Positions 38,844-49,530 of a stretch of 64,000 bases of DNA are shown here, piece by piece. The stretch covers positions 809,427 through 873,426 of the forward strand of contig JADCRB010000068.1 in assembly GCA_021464245.1 (NCBI GenBank), given 5' to 3'. Under the pieces are notes generated by a model, which was not told where the DNA came from, ran no database searches, and saw only the letters and a program-made list of their open reading frames with translations. The position numbers were made by a program, and so were the translations under genes. The DNA comes from Carallia brachiata (lineage: Eukaryota; Streptophyta; Magnoliopsida; Malpighiales; Rhizophoraceae). Within the stretch, counting starts at the first letter, position 1. Each line of letters starts with the position of its first letter.

Positions 38844-41800
38844 TCAATGGTTGTATCTACTTCCCAATTCTGTCCTGTTAAGTTTTGATGGTTTACTGTT
38901 CCGGATTCCATTTCCCATTTTTCTGTGTTCTACATATGACAAGAACGTTCATCAAAAAACAAATGGCATTAATGGACCTCACTTGAGCATCTGCTTACAT
39001 GAACAAATAATAAACTGAATGTGGACTTATCAAATATGGGACATTGTAATGTCTTTCTACCTTTTACAGAAGAATTGGTCATATCTATCTGACAAGAAAG
39101 CTGATATTTTATCAACAATTTACTTGTGTAGGGGGATCACTTTTTTTCTGAATCCCTGTGTAACGAATTACAAAAGAAAGTCTTTCATCAGAAATGTGAA
39201 TTAGGAAGAATTGGTCAACCAAATATGAACCAGAGACTCAATCTTGATATACCTTACAATGAGCTGTACTGGCAGCTAAGAAAGCTGATATTTTAACCAC
39301 CCATGGTCAGCCTTGGGGTAAGGGCGAACTATGGATTGTGTGGGTTGGACTCACGGTCTGAGACTTGAATCTGCTTAAGTGCATTCCATGTTTCAAATGG
39401 AAACCGCTGTGGTGAAGTCATGCTATTGCTAGCAAGCCAGGGTTTTCCCGAAAGAGATTTTTTGTCATCAAAAACAAAAAAGAAAAAAAAAATTGTTTTA
39501 ATACTTGTTAGTGTTGCTCCTGATTAATGTGCATAATTTACCCTTTCTACCAAAAATAACGATACTTCTTAAGTAATTCATCTTCTGAATCTGTGACAAT
39601 CTTTTCTTGTCATGCCTCCCTCCCCTCTCATCATAGGAAATTGTACATTGCCGATGCAAGACCTAGAAAGAATGCTTTAGCAAATGGGGCAATGGGAGGT
39701 GGTTCCGAGTCATCTTCTAATTATTTTCGATGCGAGGTCTGTCAAAGGTTTGAAATGTGGATTGTTGTCTTTTCTTGGTTATCAAATTTAACATCATGCT
39801 GTTCACTAATATCATGCTCCATTTTGTTTCTTCTGTCATCTGTAATCAGGTAGTTTTCTTTGGAATAGACAATATACATGCAATGAGGGAGAGTCTTTCT
39901 CGACTCAGAGATTATTTAGATACTCATGGCACGACTTCATCGGACGGAATGTCATCATTTTTGGTTAGTCTATAAATCTCATTAATGTTGCTATATGATT
40001 GCCATTGGTACTCTGCCTAGCTAAAACTTGCTGAAAATGGTGTTTTATTAGTCAAAGAGCATACATGTTTCACTTGTAAACCAATCTATCACCATGGTCA
40101 AGGATCTTGTCCTTTGACATCAGCAAGAGAGAACTAATTAATGTCTCTGTTTGCTTATGTCTCTTAATTTTATCATTTTGGATGGAATGCTGAAAACCAA
40201 ATGGATAGAGTTGTAGATTTGGGCTTTGGGTGAAAGATAGAGGTCTTAGTTTAAACACAAAATTAAGGGAGAAAATAAAAAAGGCGACTTACAGTCTCTA
40301 TGCAGTGTCTATCAGCCAGTATGTGCTGGAGACGACATTTTGTTTACAGCGCATTCTTTTCCATTTGATGCATAGAATATTCCAATTTTGGTTTGCTTAA
40401 AATGACGTACATGACTGAATTTAACTTTCTTTCTTCAGACATTAGTTCACCTTTTTATCTGAAATCTCATCTTATCTAAACTTTTATACTGAGTTTATGC
40501 TTTAAGCTTATTTAGGAAGGTTCAAAAGTCGGGAGTTCTTGCCATACTTGATTGCAAATTTTAGAAGTATTAACTTATCTACTGGATGCTTATTTGCAAC
40601 ATGCTTCTGTGTGACAGAGACATGGCGGTTGGACCTGGGGTGGAGGCAATCTCAGCAGTATGTCAGCTTCTGTATCATCCCTTGGTGACAGTGGTTGGCT
40701 AATACATGTCCAGAGTGTTTTGGCTGGTGCAGCTTGGATTGCCGCACGCATTCATTTCGAATCAGCATCAGTGCTTGTACACTGCAGGTCGAATAGTTTG
40801 ATGTTTTATATTTATTCTTCTTGCTCTTTGCCTTCATGTTGAAAGTTGGATTGATGTACGACGTAGAATGATAAATCTATTTTTCTTCTTCTGAATAAAT
40901 TCTGTGTTATTTTGGCTGCCATTTGATTAAGGTTTTTGTTTTCTTGCTAAGTCCTTCTCTTCCATTTATATTTTCTTGAGATTCTTATTAAGTTGTATAT
41001 TTTACATAAAGAGAAGGAAGAGTTGAGGTATTTGGAATTGTGAAAGAACCAAAGGGATTGACCAGTTAAATTGGTTTGCCAATACAGGAGGCTAGTTTAT
41101 TTTCTTGGCAGAATTGCTCAATATTTAGAGACACTTTCAGTTGTTTTAGGTTGGATATATGCAAATTAACATGATTAACTTTATGGTTGCTTAAAGAAGG
41201 TGCATATGATTGTAATCTTTTACTTTGCTCTTGAATTGCGTGGGACTTATGTGGAATTGTTTATACATGGCCCCAGCAGGTGTGAGAGCTTAACTTTTAG
41301 ATAAATTGGACTTTTTCATGCTTTTTTTTTTGGTGGGGTGGGGGGGTACCATTAGAAGAAAGAAGAATTCTTTTTCCCATCTGGAGTTGAGAAACTTAGT
41401 AAAAAATGACTTTTGGGTTGAGAATAGAAGTTGGAACAAGATTGATAGGGTTAGGATATTGGAGAAAACCAAAATTGTCAACAAACTTTGATTTTTTCTG
41501 ATAAAATAGCAAATCTGAAAATCTGTCAAGCAAATACATCTATTTATACTTGGGTTATGATGAGTATGAATCTCTACCCTTGATTAAATAAAACCCTAAC
41601 TAATCCTTGTCATCCATGTAATTAAAAAAGTCACATGCTAATCACACAACTTCTAATTAAAATTAATATGTGAAAGGAAATCAACAACGACCAAAACGAG
41701 TCAAGCAGCTAAAATTTTGTTAAATTTAGAGGTTGCTAATATAAACATGTGTTAATGATAAAATTAATAATATGGCTGGCCTATGTTTATTGGCTTGATA

Positions 41801-44800
41801 CTGGGCTTCGAGAAAACGAAACTGTGGGTGGAAAATTGTTTTTTGTCTAAATATTTGATGGATGGTTCAATTTTAAATTAGACATTGAGGTTTTTGGAGG
41901 AAACGAAAGAGGCACGCTTGGGATTGATTCCTTGCTGATGACTGTTCGATTCATATGTGCTTTGCTATGAAGGATGTGCAGACCCACAACCCAGTTCCTT
42001 TTTTGTTTTTGGTTGCAAACAAGTGAAATATTGTTTTCTATTTATCAAGGACAACAGAGCCTTGTGTTTTATCAATTTGTGTAAAATTCAATTGAAAACA
42101 AGAGCTATTTGATTTCAACGGTAACTTTTTCCAATAGATTTTAGTCTGTTTACCTCTTTGTTGATCACAAGGTTCTGAGTTGTCCATCACATGTTAGGAG
42201 AAATACCTCAGTTACTTTTGCTCTGCAGCCATGACCTCGTTTTAGCATGAACTTGGGCAACTTCCAAAGTTTTTTAGTGGAATAGGGGCTAAGTGCCTTG
42301 GCCTTAGGTTTGCATAAATTTTAAAAAATATGTCATGGTCTTAGATGGTTCCCCTGCATCTGATGTGCTACTTACTCTTGATACTTTGTAGAAACTGAGT
42401 TCCCTTCGTATCACTCTTTTGTGCAGTGACGGATGGGACAGAACCACGCAGTTGGTTGCACTTGCTAATCTGTTGCTTGACCCATATTACCGCACATTTT
42501 CAGGGTTTCAGGTATATTGCATCAAATTATGGGATTTTCTTTCTTGACTGCAAAAACTTCCTGTCTATTTTAAGCTGTGGTTTTCTCAAGAGGAAGAAAT
42601 CTTTTTGCTCGTGTTGATTGCAAACAACCATGAGATGAGGCACATCTTTGATGAGAGATTTGTGACAGATCCTTCTCTTTTATTTTCTTGTGTCAACCCC
42701 TTCCGCTTTCTAAACAAGTACCCGCTTTTTAAACAAGTAACCAAAGAAAAAAAGGACAAAATGTTATCTTCTTGCTGTCAGGAGACTGGTGCGCAAATTA
42801 TAGGTCAAGTACTACCTGTTTAGTTTGGGGGATTCATATTTGGATACTAATTATTTTTCCTATTCAAAATTTCTTTAATTAATATAGGCACTTGTTGAGA
42901 AAGATTGGCTAGCATTTGGTCATCCATTTGCAGATCGTGTGGGAATGCCAACTATTCCCGGGAGCAGCAATGTCACTTTTGAATTAACTCGGCAGTCTTC
43001 TGTTGGTAGTTATCCAGCTTCACCCATGCGCCAATCGTCCGGATCATTCTCGTCTCAAGCTCCTAGTTCTTCTCATTCACAGAACAATCATGCTCCTATA
43101 TTTTTGCAGGTGTGGATTGATTTTTCCTTATTCTTGTGCATTTCCTGCTGATTATGATGACTGCTGTTAGCAAGTGGCTACGCATAATTGATGCGAACTA
43201 CTGTGGGCAAATGTGGGTCCAATTACTAGAGATATGTGCAGTCTTTGTCTACGTATCATAGACAATGTGGTAAAAATAAGTTGTTTTAAAGAGCACAGCT
43301 TTTTTTTTTTGGGGATTTTTCTCTTTTTGTGTCATCAGAATGAAAGGACTTCAAAAGATTTCTGTATAAAAGCATTTGCAGTTTGGACAGCTATTGGATG
43401 TTCTAAATGGCGAAGTCTAGATATCCAGAGCTTCTTTCCTGAGAATGATCCTCAATGCAATTGGCGTGAAGCCCATTGTCTTGTATTATCTTCGATTCCT
43501 TAACCTTCTTTATTTTCTCGATGTTCGAGCTAAAGCAGATTCAAGCCTTATTTTTGAATCCTACTTCTATCTAGTCCTGAACATTGTCCAAACTCTTTCC
43601 CTGATTGTCAGCCAACAGTTTTCCCCTTGATGGGCTACAGATTTCCAGCGCCAACATGTCTAAGGTTTCAAAGCTGTTGTTTGGGCCCCTTATATGCCTT
43701 CCATTCAAGCTTCTTGTTTTTTGAATGGAAGGGCAACAACATGTTGCTCCAAATTAGCGGATGTGAGGGAAACTTTCTGGGGGAATACTCCTATGGAAAG
43801 AACTTACAAGTTTTGGGGGTTTTCTTCGGGGCAAGGTTTACATCTGAATGGCCACCAAGATGGATGACTGTCCAAACAAAATTGATATGTAGCAGCAATA
43901 TAGGAGTGGTCTGAAATTCTGATTGGAAACCTAAATAAGCATTATGGCACCGGGGAACCGGTTCCCCGCCTGAAATCTAATCGGAATTCTGTTACTAGAT
44001 TATATCGTATGACTTTGGGGATCTATTTTTGATAGGTGTTTTTTACAAAGTATTTTGTTAGTCTTTTAAAGGGAACTTACAGTTTGCTGTTGGGTGTGTG
44101 TTCTGCAGTGGGTTGATTGTGTTTCACAATTATTGCGAATATATCCGTTTGCTTTTGAGTTCTCCTCGGTATGTGTCTTTCATTTGTACATGAATTAAAT
44201 GTCTAAACAAGTGCATTTCCCGTGTATTTTTTTCTCTTACCTGTTTATTTTATGGCAATATAGGCTTTCCTGGTGGATTTAGTAGACTCTGTGCTTTCAT
44301 GTCGCTTTGGGAACTTCTTCTGCAACAGGTGATGTTCCTTTCTTTTCTCCTTTATTGACTTGCTATAGTGTTGCCAGCGACAAATTCAGATCAACAGTTA
44401 GATTTCCGGCATGCATTTGCTTGTCAGTATGTGGACTAGAGGTGCCAAAATCTAACTGACCCAAATCCGCACGGGAAACATTCGACCCGACCAACCCAGC
44501 CCGAAATCCGAAAGTAATCCAACCTGATTGACTCGAACCCGAACCCGCACTCGCTCAAACTCGACCCAAAAAAACGTGAGTTTCTCTTTTGAAATCAAAC
44601 TTTATTTTTTTTGGAAATAGAAAACAGATTATTTAATATTTTCTTATAGTTTACTTATTACTTTGTCTATAGATAACAAGTATATACACTTTATATATAT
44701 ACACTAATTAATTTTTATACATTATATATATATATATATATAATTTTTTCATTTATTATATATTTAATTATTTTGAGTGGCAAGTGTTGGTGTAACGAAA

Positions 44801-45038
44801 AAGTTATTCTAGTGGTCTTGGATTCGAGTTATGGAAATGGCCTCCTTGCGAAAAGAAACTAGGGTAGTGCTTCATACATCTAACATTTTCCCTGGACCCC
44901 ACAATGTGGGAGCCTCGTTTATGAGACACCATTTTTTATATTTATTTTATTTTGACATTAGATTATCTGTTTTATATAATTATCTATTATAATTTTTCAT
45001 ATCCACAATATTTTACAATTTTATTCACACACACAGAC

Positions 45039-45105
<67 letters not shown>

Positions 45106-47547
45106 AAAAAATTTTCTATATAGGTATGGTATATGGTATGTAGTTTCACATCATGTGTCTAGCATATTTCTATAGTTTTGATACAAATTAATATACAAAA
45201 AATTTTGAAAATAACATAATTTCACCTATTTTAATAATATAATAATAATAATAATAATATTTAAAGTGTATATATAAATCATGACTATAATATATAATTT
45301 TATCTATAATATATAATGTTTATAAATAATAATATAATTCACATATTCTTGTATATGAAAATAAAAATTAGCGAAAAGGGAAAAATTATTTTCGTAAAAA
45401 TTAGCATGTCGACCCGTGGGTGGTCCGAACCCAATCCGATTGCGACATGACCCGCTAGTAACTTGATCGAAATAGCTATACCCAAAGTTACTCAACCCGA
45501 ACTCTCCCAACCCGTCCCGCTTAACAGCTCTAATGTGGACGTTTAGCAGGTCATATATTTTTTAAAAAATGAAGGAACATTTCTTGTAAACAGGAGAAAT
45601 GATTGGAATCCCAAAAGCATATAACAACACATTCATTTGTCAAGCTTCTGAGTAGATATAGAAATTACAAGAGAGCAGCGTTTTTTTTTTTCTCTCCTCT
45701 ATCGTTTAAGTCTTCCTGTGTAGCTCATAGTACAATGTGTCATCTTTGGATATCTTTGTAGGATAGACCAGTGAAGTAAAATCTACCAACATAAAAAATG
45801 GAAACACAGGTGCAAAATTTATGTTATGATAGATCTCATTCCTGTAGAGGAATGACCTGCTCATTTTGGTGCTCACTACAAGTGTCCTCAATAATTTTGG
45901 ATGGCATTGACATAGGCCTACTCTGTGTCAGACACTGAACTTGTGTTAATCGATCTCTTCCCCTCACTGCTAAGTGCACTGAGCAATCTGTGGTTCCTTG
46001 TCGTTTGTATGAAGTGTTTGTAGAGTCTCTTGGGGGTTTCTTTTTTTTTTTTTTTTTTCGGTGTCTGGAGATCATATTCTTAGGACCTTGTTTCTATGGG
46101 TTTCTTGTCTGAAATTGCATCTTTGCAAATTATTCTCGATGCATACTTCTTTAGGCTGGACTAGCAGCTGGTTTCTGTTTAGGCTGCTTTAAGAGGGTAC
46201 TTATCAACTAATGGTGAATGTTAGGTTTGTAACTTTAGTATGTGTCTTGTTTGTGTTGGACTAGCAGTGGCTAATAACCTTTTGTGTTGGGAAGTAGAAC
46301 TTAATATGGTACACACAATGAAGTAATTGAGCTGCAAGGTTTCAATTGTGGTGAAGTATCTGTTTCTGAGTGCTTAGTGTCAATTCCAGTGAAAAAGAGC
46401 GGCAGCAAATTGGGGTTTCTGAATCTTGTGGATGCTTGTGGGCTTATTTGGCTGATTTGCGATCTTCAGAGGGAAAGTCTCATGTGCACTATAATTTCTT
46501 TATGACCCATTAAAAGATGATAAGCGATTATTACCTCCGGCGGCAGCTTTAGCTCCAACTCTATGGCCCCAGTTCCATCTTCGATGGGCTTGCCCCGCGG
46601 TAGCCCATGCTGGGGAACTTGAAGATCGATGTAGAAACATGTCCATGAAGTTCTTCGAACTACAGAGGGTAAAAAATCTTTACTCAAGTTCTCCTGCTGC
46701 TACATTTGAGGTTTCCTGTGCAGACGATGAGTTTTCTTTACTTTTTCATGGTCAAACGGGAAGCTGTACTTCTCCACTAGAACTCAGATATTGTTTGCTA
46801 TATCGACTGATCTTTCTTTTTCTAACCCCTTTGTTTCTTTTCCTTCCTTTTCTGTTGCCTCCTTAGGCTGACTTTTTCATTAATCTCTCAATAGATTCCT
46901 AGTCTTAGATGGACTGTGTTTTCCTTTGTTTAAACAAATTACTACAGTGGGCTCTTGTAGTAGTTTTTGCTTTTCAGTAACACAATATTCTGCCTTTGAT
47001 GTTTTCTTATGTTGTATGTATCAAAATTGTAACAGGCAAAAGAGGTGGCAGAAAGAAAAGCTAAAGAAATCACAATTGCCATGGAATCATTATCTGCTGA
47101 GTTGAAGAATGAGAAGCAGCTCAGTAGCTCTGCTTTGGCCTTAGCCAGTAGGACAAACAAAGAAAACATGGCGATAAAGAAGGCCATACAGTCATTGGGC
47201 TGCAATGTTCACTTTAATAGTGCTGGTGATACACTGTAGATATTGAAAGCATCACCAGGGAAACTCCTCGAAAATACTCTACTTCACAAAGAGAATCCGA
47301 TGGCACCGTTCAGCATGATGAGCAGTCAGATCTCTCTGTCTCCATCAGTGTTGTGGCAGATGATGTTTCTGATAATCCGTTTAGTCGAGTGTGTGAGACA
47401 TTATGCCCGTTACGCACACGAGAGGGAGGTTGTAGATGGCCTGATGCTTCTTGTGCCCAACTGAGCAGTCAATTTGTTGGGGTAAGGGCAAACTTTGATG
47501 CATTTGATAGGCTTTCTATTTATGACAGTTATTTCAAGACAGAATAA
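33146..47547 (+). CDS. MTM1: Plant myotubularin, PI3P/PI(3,5)P2 3-phosphatase
   Basis: Nineteen exons: 33146-33265, 33435-33512, 35215-35289, 35593-35664, 36913-36982, 37293-37342, 37855-38144, 38313-38387, 38462-38525, 38628-38696, 39637-39736, 39850-39963, 40618-40787, 42427-42511, 42888-43109, 44109-44168, 44264-44328, 46390-46668, 47036-47547. About 856 residues after correcting three single-base indels, near the 840 of Arabidopsis MTM1. Order: acidic start, PH-GRAM domain (about 45-145), phosphatase domain with active-site CSDGWDRT (Cys448 to Arg454), a Ser-rich insert, coiled-coil helix from exon 19 and a Cys-rich tail ([14 protein letters not shown]). It removes the 3-phosphate of phosphoinositides on endomembranes. 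Odd: an extra T in exon 8 (38340-38344), a missing T in exon 18 (46499-46501) and a missing base in exon 19 (near 47230). MTM1 versus MTM2 cannot be decided. Confidence 0.92.
34036..34693 (+). repeat. Tandem duplication in myotubularin intron 2
   Basis: Two diverged copies of a unit of about 320-340 bases lie head to tail: 34036-34375 and 34376-34693. Shared landmarks in the same order include GATGAGTC, AAGATTGTCTTGTG, GTGTGCTGTCAC, GAGCATGCAA and CCTAATTGCATCTCCAC. Copy 1 contains an ATT microsatellite (34265-34301) where copy 2 has a T run. It lies inside intron 2 and should not alter the protein. Confidence 0.85.
38799..38843 (+). repeat. Compound CT/CA microsatellite
   Basis: About 11 CT units pass directly into about 10 CA units inside myotubularin intron 10. 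It is a likely polymorphic marker and a place where assembly length may be inaccurate. Confidence 0.85.
39068..39295 (+). repeat. Short direct repeats in myotubularin intron 10
   Basis: The 18-base sequence AAGAAAGCTGATATTTTA occurs at 39094-39111 and again at 39278-39295. A shorter phrase, GAAGAATTGGTCA, occurs about 130 bases apart at about 39070 and 39205. Together they suggest an old local duplication or a target-site scar around inserted sequence. Confidence 0.55.
43951..43968. repeat. 18-bp perfect palindrome
   Basis: CGGGGAACCGGTTCCCCG reads the same on both strands with no spacer. It lies in myotubularin intron 15 and is GC-rich within AT-rich surroundings. It could be a chance palindrome, the tip of a decayed element or a protein-binding site; nothing nearby supports one over another. 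Confidence 0.8.
44770..44937 (+). mobile_element. Nested Au-like tRNA-derived SINE
   Basis: Inside the hAT-like element is an A box-like TGGCAAGTGTTGG (44778-44790), a B box GGATTCGAGTT (44820-44830), then GGAAATGGCCTCCTTGCG and a CCTGGACCCCACAATGTGGG block ending in a T run. The order and words match the plant Au-SINE body as I recall it. Imperfect AT-rich flanks on both sides (TATATTTAATTATTTTGA and TATATTTATTTTATTTTGA) may be target duplications. Confidence 0.65.
45041..45103 (+). repeat. 63-nt poly-C homopolymer
   Basis: An uninterrupted run of 63 cytosines follows an ACACAC stretch and is followed by eight adenines, within the hAT-like element. Such long C tracts are rare in plant DNA and are hard to replicate and to sequence. 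The run opens a spurious polyproline frame that is not a gene. Confidence 0.95.
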
Positions 47548-49530
47548 AGACTCCAGAGATTCATCATAAAGATGGGGTTTACGCTTCGAATTCTAACGTA
47601 ATAATAATCTCGAGGACTTTCTGTGGAGGGAAGGATTAGATAGCTTTAATGCTTGTTGGTTGCTCTCAGAGATTTATCAAGGCTCTCAAGCAATGCAATT
47701 GTAGGCCGTGGTAGTGATACACTGAGATGGGCCCTCGAATTTTGGTGGATCCCGGGAATGCTTGTACAGAAGAATATAGAGTTAGCTGTAAAGCATACCT
47801 TAGAATATTCTTTACCTTACCGGAGAATTGAGGAAGAATGCCCAAAGTGATATATAGAAGGTCTGCAGAGGAGGTTATGCCTCTCAATTTTCCCTGTATT
47901 GCTTTGAGTATCTGCTCGAAAAAATTCTGTAGAATCAAACATTTTTCTATTTCTTTTGCCGTAAATATACACCAAAATTCCAATAAAATTTTGTGGTTAA
48001 TAAAGAAGATTCTTTATTTTATTATTTAGCGTATGGCCTGGTGATGTTTTGAATTTATTTGGTGACTTTGGTCTCGTTATTTGGTTGTTTTTCATTGCTA
48101 AGAGGACAACCGAAAGTGTGAGTATAAAGGCCTTGTGCCAAACCTACTGCTTTTCTTTGTGTTTTTGTTTTTTTTTTTTTTTTTTTTGGCCATGTTTCCT
48201 TCGAAATATCTAATTTGAGATCTGAATATTTTCCTGTTTCTCCCATTTGAGGTCTGAAATATTTATGAATAATGATATTTTATTTTCAATATGATAGTCT
48301 GACTAAGTTGTGTGAATAGATTTTTTGCTAATGAAGACAAATGTAATTCAACAAAATGAAAACACTAAAAGACAATTTTTTAGCCTAACTCAGTTTCTTT
48401 CTTCTTTGTTAGGGTATTCTTGCAGCTATTTTGGTAAATTAAGTCTGGAAGAATAGCAATTCTCAATATTCACTGGCTATTTATCATGCATTAGATGATG
48501 GTTTTTTTTCTCATTTAAATAATAGAGGTAGCTAGTCGATAATGTATGAACATCTTGTAACTGGCATTCTATGGTCTCCCCATCCGCTAGTCTTACTGAT
48601 ATAGAGGCTGTTAATTTAGCGTTTGGGTTCGGCTTTTTTGCTGTTCAACTCTCAACAGCAACCTTCTAAGTTTAAGTGAAAAAAAAATTAAATAGTTAAA
48701 TCACAATCAATAATATTAAACAGACAAATCAAACAGGTTCATAGTATCGGTAGATCTGTCAGTAGGCCTAACCATGGGCCACATGTGGAAGCCCTTAACC
48801 ATATTGACCACATACAAAGGCAAAGCTGCAAAGCCGCAAGGAGGATCACTCGGAAACATTAAGAACCAAAATTTCCAATTCTAACAGCAGCTTTCAAATG
48901 TATTCCATTTAACATTATGGAGAACAAAGTTTTATGTAAAACATTACAACTATGCCAGCGGTGCCCGTCTCTTATGTTCTGTCAGTAACATCCAGAAATT
49001 TGACAGAGGCTTACACAGATTACCAAAGAGTGGGGAGTCCAAATTATGAGAAAATGTTCTCTCTTGCTGGAAAAGCATTCAACATTCTCGACGGCCTGTT
49101 GAAAATTGAATTGGAAACAGGCAATAAATTGTCATAATTATTTGACTAACTTAATAACAATTATTATTATTATTATTCATCATCATCATAGTATTATTGT
49201 TGTTATTATTATTATATTATATAAGTAGCAATATCAAATGAAAATAATTTGTCCTAAATTTTCATTTTGTTTTTCAACTTCTACAACTAGCTGCTAGTTT
49301 TGCCAAACAACATTTTGTTTATCTATTATCTGCTGTCTGCTTGCATCTGCGATCTAAGGGTTAACTGTTAACTGAAATGGACCCTAAGCACTACTCGTCA
49401 TAGATGTATTAAGTATGACACGACAAGCATCAACTAGTAATCCAGTCCAGTCATGTTCACATATCACCAAGTGTTAATTATGATGTCTACATGCCACAAT
49501 TGCCACATTCAACAAAACACAGCCTTGTAA
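47548..49530. other. Intergenic between myotubularin and small membrane-protein gene
   Basis: Contains the 3' UTRs of the two convergent genes. ATT/CAT-type microsatellite sequence lies around 49160-49220. A 61-codon frame at 48952-49137 has no recognisable homology and is not annotated. Confidence 0.55.

Larger units (their letters stand above)
44437..45532 (+). mobile_element. Non-autonomous hAT-like element in myotubularin intron 17
   Basis: The element is flanked by a perfect 8-base target duplication ATGTGGAC (44429-44436 and 45533-45540), the size made by hAT transposases. Its ends are TAGAGGTGCCAA on the left and TTAACAGCTCTA on the right, imperfect terminal inverted repeats of a type common in plant hAT MITEs. 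Subterminal stretches are rich in GACCCGAACCC-like words on both sides. It has no transposase open frame, is 1,096 bases long and contains a nested SINE and a poly-C run. It sits between exon 17 and exon 18 with splice sites intact. Confidence 0.85.

Noticed and set aside
44952..45143. Polyproline open frame
   Set aside because: It is the translation of the 63-base poly-C run inside a transposon in an intron.
48952..49137. 61-codon frame downstream of myotubularin
   Set aside because: Reasonable composition but no recognisable domain, splice partner or promoter; likely chance.
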